DNA of 64,000 bases, taken from the NCBI GenBank assembly GCA_025667525.1, contig CM046875.1, forward strand, positions 116,860,340 to 116,924,339. Direction: 5' to 3'. The notes beneath the pieces are model-generated. The model was not told where the DNA came from. It saw only the letters and a list, made by a program, of their open reading frames with translations, and did no database searches. Positions 36,530 to 47,497 of the stretch are shown here, piece by piece (position 1 is the first letter of the stretch; every line of letters begins with the position of its first letter). This DNA comes from Glebionis coronaria (taxonomy: Eukaryota; Streptophyta; Magnoliopsida; Asterales; Asteraceae). The translations under genes were made by a program, and so were the position numbers.

Positions 36530-36837
36530 ATTGTTTTGAGGTGGATGATTATATTATTGTTATTAACACCAGCCATATCTAAATCTTCAAGAGTCTCGGG
36601 CTCAGAATAGTTGGAAGATCTAGTACGCATGCACCTGCAGAAGAAAAATATACACAAAGAGAATATCTATATAATCTTTTTGGTTTTTATAGGTTTTTTT
36701 AATGTGTTTGTATTTTTGAATAGTTTTATAATTTTTATGGATTTTTGGAAATTTTTATAGCAAAGAAAATAACGTTCAAAGAACGGATCCCAAAATTCAA
36801 TGCGTCTCTCACTAGAAACCGTTTATCTTAACGAAAA
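36530..36837 (-). other. Untranslated leader of element E
   Basis: Lies between the primer site and the gag ATG. It includes a short run of phenylalanine/lysine-like AT-rich sequence and no alternative frame. Confidence 0.75.
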
Positions 36838-36855
36838 GAGCCGGCAGCGGCGCCA
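36838..36855 (-). other. Primer binding site of element E
   Basis: On minus, TGGCGCCGCTGCCGGCTC, two bases after the LTR end. The same site follows the 5' LTR of element D (47276-47293). Athila-type elements commonly use TGGCGCCGTTGCCGGGG-like sites (family knowledge). Confidence 0.9.
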
Positions 36856-36857
36856 TT

Positions 36858-38594
36858 TAATACTTGGGTTCGAGGCCTAGTATGAAAGTTCGTTGTTCCG
36901 AATCTTTTCGAATTGAAAACCGGTCTTAAGTGCGACTCAATCGTCTTTTGGTGAATCAAGAGAATGGTTCGGTTTGTTTTAAACTATTTGCAAGTAATTA
37001 AAGTGTCGTTGAGTAAAATGGAAGTTAAAAGATTAATTTGAATGACGAGTAAAAATAAATGCATATAACTTAAAGGTGACAATGGAAAAGTACTAACACA
37101 CTAGATAAAACTAACACTTGGAAAATATTCTGAAAATAAAAAGTACTATAAGAAAGTAACATCGAAAGAAACCAAAACAAGGCAAAGGAGCCCCGATCGG
37201 AATGTATTCCGATCGGTTGATCAGAATGTTGGTAAAACTAGTGATCGGAATGTGGGACAAAGCCCACAATCGGAATATGTAAACTTTACTCAATCGGAAT
37301 TTTGGATAAACTGCCAATCGGAATCCAGGAAGTAAACAACCAATCGGAATATGCAAATGAGGACCTATCGGAATGTGGAAGATGGGGTCCGGTCGGAATA
37401 CTGGGAGTAATACACAATCGGAAAAGACAAAACCCTTTTCCGATTGGACTCAATCGGAAAGGGTTATTATGGCTGCTCGGAATATGTATCAATCGGAAAG
37501 GGGAGTTAGCAACCTTTCTGAAAATCAAGGAAATCAGTTGGGGGGTGTACCCGGTCGGAACAGGCCAATCGGAAAGGGGTTTTACCACCCTTTCCGAAAA
37601 TTGAGGGATTAAGGTTAAGCTAGTGAATAAGCTATATTTGAGAGCTTATCACAAAACTAACTTGAATCAATACCTAAACCGGATCAAATAAGCACTAGAA
37701 TCAACTTATCAAACCGAAATTAAGCAACTTTTGAGATTAAACAATAAAAATATAAACTTTTTAATAAAACTTTTTAATAAGAAAAATAAGCTAATCATAA
37801 AAATAAGCCAATAAGCACAAAAGTCTTAAAGCTTAATCAAATGAAAAATTATAAAATGATCAAAAGATTAACTTTTTAGCACGAAATCAATTAGAACAAC
37901 ACGGATCTTATGATATACGCACCAAAATCAACCTTAAATCAAAGAAAAGTAGAATGAGATTAAGAAATAAAAGCTTAAAATGGAACTTTGATTAATGAAA
38001 TAAGCAATACAAAGATGTTTAATCTTGAAAGATTAAAAGAAAAAGATGAACTAGTGAGAGAAAGTTTAAGACTTTCTCTCTCTAAAACTAGAGAAAACTA
38101 AAAAGTGAAAAATTAACTAAAAATCTAACCACCCTCCTAATGACTATTAGGAGGGTATTTATAGGGAAGGTGGAAGGAGTGCATGTGTTGCATCTTCTTT
38201 CTTGCTTTCTTCACGTTTTCTCGACTCGACTTTAATTCTTCGTCTTTGTCGTCTCGGGATTTGAACTTGTCTTTTAATTTTCTTCTTCTATTAGACTTAA
38301 GTTCTTCGACTTCGTTAAACTTCCGTCTTTTAACTTTTTCTTCGATAAATCTTCAGAATAGGCCTTGGACTTCCGTTCTTTTTGCACTCTTGATCTTTTG
38401 ACTTCGTCTTTTCCCGTTTTCTTCAATAAAAGCCCGTGAAAGCCCGTGTTTTCTTCCTTTTTCATATTTTGGTCCTAAAACACAATAAAAACACAAACCA
38501 CGCATAATTCCGACTTTTACGACATAAATCACACGTTTGGTCTTGTTATTATTGGAAATAAGTGGTAAAAGGATAAGTGTTTTCACACTTATTA
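36858..38594 (-). repeat. 5' LTR of element E (1,737 bp)
   Basis: Nearly identical to 27114-28943 apart from the 93-bp duplication there. Visible differences include CTGAAAATC for CCGAAAATC, one A for C near 37849, ATTAGG context GACTA for GAGTA and a missing T in ACGTTTGG. On minus it starts TAATAAGTGTGAAAACAC. It contains the array copy at 37184-37604. Confidence 0.96.
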
Positions 38595-38599
38595 GTGAC

Positions 38600-40926
38600 C
38601 AAGTTCTTCAAATGCTGAAGGCTCTGAAGATATCATATTGAGTGTCTTGCACTCGAACCTTTGCTGGTATGTGCCCAGAGTAGTACTTGGTGTGGCTCTC
38701 CAAGGGTGTTCAACTACTTTGGTTAACGGTTCATTGTGACCATCTGAAAGTACACCTCTGATGTTTCATTGTTGAAGGTAGACTTCTGATGTCACATTGT
38801 AGCTCAATAACCAGGGACTCAGTTCCATGAAACAAGTTCAATCCCTAAAGGTTGTGAGAAGGTTTTGTTCTTGTGAAGGTGAGAGGAAAAAAATTTGTTT
38901 TTGGGTTTTGGTTTTGGTTTGGTGAAGGTGTTGATGGGGATTTTGTTTCTGGTAATTAGTACACCATGTATACACAATCAATGAGAAAAGAATGCAATTT
39001 CAAGTATACCTGATGAACATGATGAGTGTGTAAACACTTTGATAAGTGTGTTCTCTCCCCCTCAAAAGTTTTTGCGTAAGCCACTTTTGCATCAATACAC
39101 ACGTTGTTCATCAATTATTTTCAAACCTCTGCTGGTGGTTCAGAACTCCAGTGGTTCACAAAACTAATGGTTCTTTGACCTTGTGATTTAGGCCAACGCC
39201 CATGGGCAACACAGTGACCTGAGAGTTCAGGTCAGCGACTGGTTTAGAACTTTTGTGGTTCAGTCAGCTGGGGGACCATTGTTTGCTTGAGGTCCAGTGG
39301 TTTAGCAACATTGAAGTTCAAAATTTGATGGTTCAGACTTGCTGAGGGTACCTAGATGGGAGGGTTCAGGGTCTGGTGGTTCAGAGATCGAGATCTGGTG
39401 ATGGGTTCAAAATCAGTGACAGGGTTCTCTAGTGAACAGTTCAGCTGGCTGGGAGGTTTGCTCAGCCACAGGTTCACAAGGTTCGCTGATAGACGGTTCA
39501 GGTGACAGTACTGTAAGGTCCAGAAGTCTCTGACCTGGCTCAGTGTCAAGGGTCGTCTGAGGCTTCAGCGACATGGTTCAAAGACAGGGGTTCAAGGTTC
39601 ACAGAGGGTCAGAAGGTCAGGGGGGACCAGAGAGAGATAGGGGTCCAGAACTAGCTTCAAGAGTTCAGCCCAGCTGATTTGTTTATCAGCTATCATAGTG
39701 ATATCATACCATCAGCAAAACTAGAAGTACCACCATTTTCTTTAGACCAAAACCCAAATGATTTCGAGCTCATGTTTTGTTTTGATGATATCAATTGAAC
39801 AACACCCTTTTTAATATCACTATTCCTTTTTAACAGCTTCGATACTCTAGACCCCTTCACTGTTACATCATTGCATAAGCTCATTTTCTTGAGTTTCCTT
39901 TTCAGCTGATGCAATCAACGCGAAACCCATATTCTGCTATTTATCAAGACAGGGTTTCTCAGTGTATGCCTATGACCTCTGATATCCATGCGACTCCCCA
40001 GCTGATCATTTATCAGCTTTTCAACATACCGTTCTCAATTTTCGATATCCAAACACATCGATTCAATTTTCTTCAATGAAAACAGTTTACCCGTCATTTA
40101 ATATTTCTGATTACAACATAAACAATTTCAACCATATGTTGAAACCCATATCTACATCCCATATCAATCATCTTCATATCCACCCTTCGATTTACAATAA
40201 AACCCATAACATGAAATCTCAACCAATCGAACCCTTTCATATCTAAACCACTCCTGAAGATGCTACACCCGGTTCTTTAATTAACACTCGATCTTCATTT
40301 AAAACTAATTCGTTCTTGTGGCCACCAAGAAACGAATCTACCTATTGAGTCACTCGAAATTTCTTCTTATGAGGTTCTAGATCTGTGTTTGATTTTCTTC
40401 GGTAGGTTCCTTCTTGTTGAATCTTGATATTTGATGAAGATTCTTCGTGGGACCTGGTTTTGGGAAAAGATGATTGTGTTTTTAGTAGATTCGGTATTTG
40501 TGTGGGATTTTTTTTGTGACGGTGACGGGATTATGTTTTTGTTTATGATGAAGATTTTTTGTTTATGGAGATGATGATGAAGAATATAGATGAGGGAGAC
40601 GGTGAGGTGTTTTTGTGAAAGTGATTTTGTGAGAACTAAAGTGAGATGAAGGGACGGTGGATTTGATATGATTGGTGGTGGGATTTGTTTGTGGCGGTGG
40701 GATAATTTAGGGATACTGGTGTGTCGGTGGTGGTGGGCTTGGTTGGTACGAGGATAAGGTTTGATGGGTATTAAATTAACAGTAGTCAAAATATCAGTGT
40801 TTTCTCCCCCTCAACAAACTGCTACTGCTATTGCAGTTTTTTTTAACATACTTATGATTTTAACTATGCTAAAAAACATGTTATTAGCAGCCATTCGAAC
40901 GGATCTGGATAAAGAAAATCCAACCC
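38600..40926. other. Right interior of element A, no recognised gene
   Basis: No gag or pol motif. 38700-39660 is unusually rich in GGTTCA and TCTGGTGG words, with frames interrupted on both strands. 39693-39914 (minus) is Lys/Ser-rich without a domain. The inverted repeat partner arm lies at 40320-40430. The region continues directly from 27108 once element E is removed. Confidence 0.6.
40320..40430 (-). repeat. Inverted repeat arm 2 (partner 25554-25664)
   Basis: Reverse complement of arm 1 over about 111 bp (GGCCACCAAGAAACGAATCT at this side). It lies about 500 bp inside element A from its primer site. Confidence 0.9.
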
Positions 40927-40938
40927 GCTCTGATACCA
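40927..40938 (-). other. Primer binding site of element A
   Basis: On minus, TGGTATCAGAGC, two bases (AG) after the LTR end ACAACA. This is the initiator Met tRNA site typical of copia elements. Confidence 0.92.
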
Positions 40939-40940
40939 CT

Positions 40941-41628
40941 TGTTGTTCCACTAATCTTATGCACATATCGAATCTATGAAGATCTACGAAGAAAAATTTA
41001 CACAATTAACCAATTGACTAACTAATAACAAATCGTGTACTTTTCATCATTTGTATATATCTTATTAATAATGAATCAACAAATATACAAGGGTTGCCCG
41101 GTTATTTTCGGAATAACAACCGGGCGATGAAGACAAACTAAACTCCCATTGTTACAAGAAAGGAAAGAACCAATGGGAGGAGGAAATCCTAACACTAACA
41201 CTATGTGTATTATGGTGATGGAAATCTCTGACCATCTCTAACCAATGAGACCACTATATATAGTGGGAAAGTGAAGCTTCCTTTGGAAGCTTCAACAAAG
41301 TCAAGTAACCACCTTACACTTTATATTCTTCCTTTTTCACCCAAGGAAGTTCCCACTATGTCTTCAGTAAATACTTCAGAGGTCTTCATATCAGAGATGG
41401 TCTTCGGGAGTTAGTGAGTCATTGTCATTACTCACTAACTCCATCATCCTGATCTTGGTTCTTGTCTTCACTGGCTCAGATCCGCTACAGTAGTGAAGGA
41501 GTCTCTGTGGACTTCTAAGAACATCTTGAGGATGACTCGGCAAACTATCTTACCGACCTATATAATACTTAGGGTATATTTCATTCAAATAAGTACAGGG
41601 ACAATTTAGGCTCTAAATTGGCCCAACA
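40941..41628 (-). repeat. 5' LTR of element A (688 bp)
   Basis: On plus it runs from TGTTGTTCCACTAATC to GGCCCAACA, so on minus TGTTGGGCC to GGAACAACA. A candidate promoter TATATATAG lies near 41263. Its last 241 bp recur at 24751-24991. Confidence 0.93.
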
Positions 41629-42351
41629 CGCTTTTATGCTGTCTCCTAGGCTCCTATTCGCTCATTCAACTAGTCCATTGGGTTGTGGGTGGGCTACTGA
41701 CGCGAAACTTTGTTTTACATTTTTTTTCACCCACCGGACTTTAAATGGGTTCTCCGTGAATTGTTTTCTATTGTCGAAGACGATTTCTCCTGGTAGCCTG
41801 AAGCGACACACTATATTATCCCAAACGAACATTTTCACTTGGTTTCCTGTGATTGTTGCTACCGCTTTGGCCTCAATCTATCTCGTGAAGTAATCCATTG
41901 CGACTATTAGGAACTTAATCCCTCCGGCTGCTACAGGAAAGGGTCTTGCGATATCGATCCCCCACTTGTAAAATGGCCAAGGAGAAGTAATAGGTGTTAA
42001 CTTTTGCTGGGGTTGGCACGGCACTGGTCTGTGCACTTGGCAATTGTTGCACTTTGAAATAAGTGTTCGTGCATCTGAGTGCATGGTTGGCCAGTAATAT
42101 CTGTTGCGCAGTCCTTTTGCCACCACTGATCTGGGACCTGTGTGCATGCCGCAAGATCCCTCATGTATCTCATTGATGACGTATTGCGCCTGTTGCAGTC
42201 CTACACATCGTAACCATGGTTGAAGGAATGATCGCTTATAAAGGATCCCATCTTTGACTTCAAACTGTCTCGAGCATCTTTGTACTCGTCGTGCCTCGGT
42301 TTCATCCAGTGGGAGTGATTCTTTTGTTAAGTATTCAATGATCAGCGTCAT
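41629..42351 (-). pseudogene. Integrase of element B, truncated by element A
   Basis: The open stretch 42351-41878 has the HHCC zinc domain (EIHEGSCGMHTG, then CNNCQVHRP) and WGIDIARPFP, which carries the first catalytic Asp. Downstream, after a TGA (TGG expected) at about 41892, the frame continues with VFDNRKQF (second Asp; NG altered to NR) and HPQPNGLVE followed by TGA where CGA is expected (third acidic residue present). The frame then meets element A's LTR at 41628. The enzyme would insert cDNA; this copy lacks its C-terminus and has two CpG-type stops. Confidence 0.9.
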
Positions 42352-43550
42352 CCATGTAGGACCTTCTTCTTCTACGACCGATGTAATTTCTTCTTCCTTT
42401 ATGGATTAGTCTTTTAGAATCTCTACCAGAACTTTCTTGGACAAGTGTGCGAACCTGGTGGATGTTATCATACTGAGGCGTCAACCTTTTTGTTTTCTCC
42501 TCGTGGTACTTGACGTATCAGAAACTTGTTAAAGCTATCGATTAGTGACTTGGTCTTTTGCAAGTATTGTATCCTATTTTTCTCCTTTTCTTCGTATTCG
42601 CCTAGTATGTGATTCGCCACTAAGCGGGAGTCTACATTTTCTTAGAGATTGTGTACGCCCATACGGGCTACGATCCGTAGCCTGACTATAAGTGCCTCAT
42701 ACTCTGCTTCATTGTTCGTAGCTGTGAATTCAAAGTGCAGTGCATAAGTAAACTCCATACCTTCGGGGTTGGTGAGAATAAGGCATGCGCCGGATCCATC
42801 TGTGCAGGAGGACCCATCAGTGAATAGGTCCCATGGGTCTTGGTTACCTTCCTCCTGTGTAGATCTCTGTTTATCCTCTTCTGGCTTTTCAATAATAAAG
42901 TCTGCCAGAATCTTCCCTTTGATGGCGTTGTGTGGTCTGTACTTAATGTTGTGTTCCCCTAGTGGAACGCTTCATTTCTGTAGTCTTCTTGCAACGTCTG
43001 GCCTTGATATTATCTGCTTTATTGGTTGGCATGTGATTACTGCAATGGGATACGCTTGAAAATATCGACGTAGCCTCTTTGCTGTGAATACCAGTGCTAG
43101 TACCATTTTTTCCATTGGTGTATAATTCAACTCTGAGCTTTGCAAGGGTCTGCTTATGAAGTATAGTGGTGTTTGTACATTCTCTCTATCCACCATTATT
43201 ACCGCGCTAATTTCTCCATGTGTAGCCGAAAGGTATATTATCAACTCCTCTTTTGGCCGAGGTGCGACCAACATAGGGAGTGATGCTAAATGCTCCTTTA
43301 GTTCCTCGAAGGCTTTTTCCGCTTGTTTTGTCCAATTGAAGTCTCCCTTCTTTATGCATTTCTTGAGTGTTTTGAATAAAGGGAGTGATTTCTCTAAGGA
43401 TTTAGCCAAAAATCTATTTAGCCCTGTCAGTTTTCCATTTAGTGATTGTACTTCCTTCTTTGTTTTCGGGCTTTGGAGTTGTATGACTGCGTCTTTCTTC
43501 TCTGGGAAAGGTTTAATGTCATTAGGGTCTATCATGTAGCCTATGAACAT
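42352..43550 (-). pseudogene. Tandem RNase H domains (RH and aRH) of element B
   Basis: 43550-42972 carries the RT thumb and first RNase H (FEELKEHLASLPMLVAP, LIIYLSATHGEISAVIM with Asp lost to Ser-Ala, PLYFISRPLQ, YTPMEKMVLALVF). After a stop at 42972, the same direction gives a second domain: WDLFTDGSSC (about 42840), GMEFTYALHFEF and NNEAEYEALI (about 42700), the D and E motifs of archaeal-type RNase H. The second domain is readable without interruption. Dual RNase H is a known Tat/Ogre feature. The first domain has lost its key residue (LSATH where D is expected), so only the second looks catalytically competent. Confidence 0.88.
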
Positions 43551-43554
43551 GCCT

Positions 43555-44256
43555 TCAGTGGCCCCGAAAGTGGACTTTTTTCGGATTTAGCTTCATGTTT
43601 ATTTTCCTAAGCGTGGAGAAGGTCTCCTCTATATCACAGATGAGTTCACCCTCCGTGCGGCTTTTTATGACCAGGTCATCAACATATACCTCCAAGTTTC
43701 GCCCAATTTGACTGTCGAACGCCTTGTCTACTAGTCGTTGGTATGTAGCTCCTACGTTCTTGAGTCCAAATGGCATTTTTGTGTAGCAGTACACGCCCTA
43801 GCTAGTATGGAATGTTGTCTTCTCCTCATCATGTTCTACCATTTGTATATGGTGATATCCTTTGTATGCATCCAGAAATCATTTAAAAGGGTATCCGCAC
43901 AGTGATTCGACTTTCCAGTCTATCTCCACAAGCGGATAGCAGTCCTGAGGGCAAGCCTTATTGAGATCTGTAAAATCCACACACATGCGCTAGCTGCCAT
44001 CGTGCTTTTTTACCATAACTGGATTGGAAAGCCAGTCATGGTAGTAGACTTCTCGCATGATCCCTGTTGCTACTAGTTTTTTCACTTCATCTAGTATTGC
44101 CTTACTGCGTTCTGGGGCCTGTCCCCTTTTCTTTTGTCTGACTGGCGTATATCCCTCGCGGATTTGTAACCTGTGCTCGGATATTGATCGCGGTACACCA
44201 GTCATATCCTTTGGTTCCCATGCGAAAACGTCCAAATTATTTTTAACAGTTGACAC
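43555..44256 (-). pseudogene. Reverse transcriptase of element B, several lesions
   Basis: 44256-43990 gives the N-terminal RT (HRLQIREGYTPVRQKKRG, IMREVYYHDWLSNPVMVKK), ending TGA/TAG before RMCVDFTDLNKACP. Then FLDAYKGYHHIQM (motif A Asp intact) follows a stop near 43880. 43794-43555 gives YTKMPFGLKNVGATYQRLVD and VYVDDLVIKS (motif C intact). The stop positions mean no RT is made, but the catalytic residues remain. Confidence 0.9.
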
Positions 44257-44869
44257 ATGTCTGACTTTCCTTTATCGGATAATGTTCCCCCAAATGTTAT
44301 TTCTTGATCTGGGTACTATGGGTGAACTGCTACCTTTAGGTTTGGTAGTGAGTTTATTTTTGGCTCTGTTGTCACTCGAGGAGGTTCCGTAATTATGTTT
44401 CACTCTGCGAGTGGTACAGTTGTGTTGAAGAACGTTACGATTCCTCGTTCCACTGGAAATTTCATCATGTCATGGGTTGTAGAGGGTACCGCTCGCATTG
44501 CTAAGATGGCGGGTCGCCCAATGATTCCATTGTACTATGATGGTGATCGTATTATCAGGAAATTCATTGAGACTTTCGTCGGATGCTCGTAATTCGCTAC
44601 CTTTACTATTAGCTTTAATTGGCTCAAAGGCTATATTGCTTCTCCACTAAAGCCAATGAGTGGTGAAGTCGCGGGTACCATTTGGTTCCTTATTTCTAGG
44701 CTTAGCTTCGAGAAGCAATGCTCATACATGATTTCCGCTGATGAGCCTCCATCGACGTACATGCGATGAATGCTATGATCGTTGATGTTTACTTATATTA
44801 TTAATGGTCCTCTGCCACAGTGTTCGCACTGAGAGGTGGGAAGGTGATGTCCTTTCCTCTGGAAAACCT
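44257..44869 (-). pseudogene. Protease region of element B
   Basis: In minus translation, YVDGGSSAEIMYEHCF (44690-44765) is the retropepsin active site in the D-GG-SS form common in Tat elements. IGRPAILAMRAVPSTTHDMM follows at about 44400-44530. Stops interrupt the frame between the two. Plus-strand frames here are antisense shadows. Confidence 0.75.
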
Positions 44870-45391
44870 CTAGCTCACCTTCTGCTTCGTCCTTCGTTGC
44901 CATGTTTGTACCATGTAAATGGTTGCGCTTATGATTGTTGGCTTTTGTTTTCTGTCTTTCGTGGCTTCTTTAACGAGATGTTTTAGCTTGCCCGCTTTTA
45001 CCAAGCCCTCGATGTGCTTTTGTAGTCGAATACACTCATTCGTGGCGTGTCCCTTCTCCTCGTGGTACTCGTAGTACCTATTGCCTATGTGCCTTTCCAC
45101 TGGAGTGGTCATTGGCAGGGGTCTTGGGAAGTTCGCACCTTCTGATGTGAGGATCTCTCTTGGAGTTAATTTAAGTGGCGTGAATCAAAAGTTCCCACTA
45201 CGTCCTTCTTTTTGGTTTCCCTGGTAGTCGAGATTCTGAGATCTGCTTTGTAAGTTAGTTTGTTTATTAGGCACGTCTCAGGATTTATAACTGGAGGTAT
45301 TGTGCATGGATTCTGTAGCGGCTGATTCTCCCTGTATGAAGGATCTCACCCTTCTTATTACCCCATCAAAGGTTTCCGGAGTTTTCTCAAT
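44870..45391 (-). pseudogene. C-terminal gag of element B
   Basis: 45112-44870 contains a zinc knuckle in the order C-x2-C-x-H; here RYYEYHEEKGHATNEC has Tyr where the first Cys is expected. A basic GKLKHLVKE segment follows. Further upstream 45391-45115 is readable as gag (SFIQGESAATESM), with one TGA near 45283 and one stop near 45185. It ends at element C's target site at 45392-45396. Confidence 0.8.
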
Positions 45392-46832
45392 CAACTTGTA
45401 ACACTCTCATTTTTCGTATCGGTACAGCGGAAGGGTCTTTCAGAGTGTTACGGGATAGCACAATAACTCCAATCATAGACAACACATAAAAATGGTTGTT
45501 CAAGGTTTAACATGCATTCATTCGATAAAAAGTTTAAAAGCATACAACAGGTCCCAAATTATACAGGTCATTTAGTTTACAAAACATAGATCGAATGAAC
45601 ATTTTTAATATTATGTGGGCCATCAGAGTCGATCTCCATCCGGATACCTTCAAGCACCTGAGATAAAAACATGCAAAAAACATATCAGCGAATGTCGAGT
45701 GAATTCATAGAGTTTAATAAAAACCGTTATATAAAACAATCATTTAAAATCAGAACACAAGTATAATATCGGAAGTAAGTCCTCATATTGCTAGTCAGGC
45801 AATATATAAATCAAGCATACATCTTAAACCGTCCATGAGACCGTAGTCTCTATATTACCATGATAGGTAATATATTCATCGTTAATAGCGTCGTATCATA
45901 TCGGATATTTAGATTATATAGGTTGTAGGATTATTATTAGCCGCATGACATTGTTACCTTACTATGAAAACAGCGGGCCGCGAACCCGACAAACAATTTG
46001 CCCATCTAAGTTAGCGTGTCGTCACAAAAATTACGCTATGGAATCTTCTCATACATAAATTCGCTTACCAATCAATGTGGTACGACGGGGATCAACCGTC
46101 AAGGCGCAAACTGGGGTGATCGTCCCCAAATAGTACTATCAAATGCATAAGCGTCAAATCCCGTTAGTTCACAATTCATGCTAATGGGACTTTAAGTGAC
46201 ATAACCTAACTACTAATAATCCTTTTAGTCTCGTTTATAGGGTCATAGCATCATTCGGGTCCATATCATTAAGCATACCATCGGGACTACTTGTGTTCTA
46301 TTTTTATCAAAATCTAGCATGTTATCTCCCTCGCGGGTTTACAAATCATTTTATAAAACATTTAAAAGAGTGCAAGGCTATGAACTCACGTTGTTAATGA
46401 AAGGCGGATTATCGGCTACGGGCGTGCTTCAGTCACGGAAACCTATATAAATAATAATCGGTCTTAGACTTTGTCCAATGACTTTTATCAAAATAACAAT
46501 ATACATATGATGATTTTGTACATATGATGATGATCAAGTGGGTTTATACATCCTTGTTTACTCATTTTAGTGTTTACGTTTTGGTAACGTTTTACTAGTT
46601 TGCTAGTTTTACCTATTTACCTATTTTAAGTCCATTAAGCTTAGTATAAGATCTTTAACTTGTTTTAATCCATTTTATACCTATATTATCAGTATATATA
46701 CTTTCCATGTTGGGCCCAAATAGGTTAAGCCCAATAAGTTCTTTTTTACAAGTATTTATCTTATTTAGTCCAATTATTAGTCCAATATGCTTAGTTAGCT
46801 CGTTAATGTCCATATTTCTTATAGTTCGGGTT

Positions 46833-47272
46833 TGATAGGTGTGAAAACACCCATCCTTTTTACCACTTAATTACAATAATAACCGAGCCAAAACGTGTAT
46901 TTTATGTCATTTATGTCGGAATTATGCGTGGTTTGTGTTTTTGTTGTGATTTAGGACGAAAAGGTGAAAAGTGGAGAAAACACGACATTCACGGGCTTTT
47001 ATCGAAGAAAAAGACGAAATTTACATTCCAATTAGCATTCCTATTAGCATTCCAATCAGCATTCCTATCAGCATTCCTATCAGCATTCCTTTTAGCATTC
47101 CTTTCAGCATTCCTTTTACTTATCGCAATTTACATTTCATTTTACTTAGTAATAGATAGCCAAACCATTTTCATTTCCACCAAGAACAACTAATCTCACA
47201 CAATTAACCGGAGATCAATTCGAAAAGATACCGAGAAACACGAAATTTTTCAAATACAAAATCTTAGCATTA
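46833..47272 (+). repeat. 5' LTR of element D, internally deleted (440 bp)
   Basis: It starts TGATAGGTGTGAAAACACC and ends ATCTTAGCATTA. Compared with the 3' LTR it lacks about 1.1 kb from about 51180 into the repeat array. The remaining array is 47022-47120. Confidence 0.93.
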
Positions 47273-47275
47273 AAA

Positions 47276-47293
47276 TGGCGCCGCTGCCGGCTC
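47276..47293 (+). other. Primer binding site of element D
   Basis: TGGCGCCGCTGCCGGCTC three bases after the LTR, the same site as in element E. Confidence 0.9.
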
Positions 47294-47497
47294 TTTTCGT
47301 GAGGATCTACAGTTTTTTGTGAGAGACGCGTTGGCTTTTGGGATCCGTTCACTTGTGAACGTTATTTTTTCGAGTCAAAAATTTTCAAAAAAAAAATTAA
47401 AAAAAAAATTTCCAAAAACATTTGAAAAATCTTAAAAAGCATTTCTTTTTCAAAGTTTTGCACCAAAAATATTCTTCTTGCTTATCTATCTTTCTCC

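Larger units (their letters stand above)
27109..38599 (-). mobile_element. Element E: nearly complete Athila-type Ty3 retrotransposon with GTGAC target duplication
   Basis: The element proper is 27114-38594 (11,481 bp); 27109-27113 and 38595-38599 are the perfect GTGAC duplication. Two long LTRs differ by about six point changes plus one 93-bp duplication, so insertion is recent. A TGGCGCCGCTGCCGGCTC primer site, one uninterrupted gag-pol with the RT-RNase H-integrase order, no chromodomain and a 2 kb tail before the 3' LTR fit the Athila lineage. It lies within element A. Confidence 0.96.
24751..41628 (-). mobile_element. Element A: LTR retroelement without recognisable pol, split by E and by F
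   Basis: The 5' LTR (40941-41628), a Met-type primer site, a polypurine tract (24992-25002) and a 3' LTR remnant (24751-24991) define it. All are on minus. The remaining interior, after removing element E, is about 4.5 kb and shows no gag, protease, RT or integrase motif. It is therefore a non-autonomous derivative (LARD-like), probably of copia descent, judging by the primer site. Its 3' LTR is cut at the position matching 41388 by the CACTA end. Confidence 0.85.
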
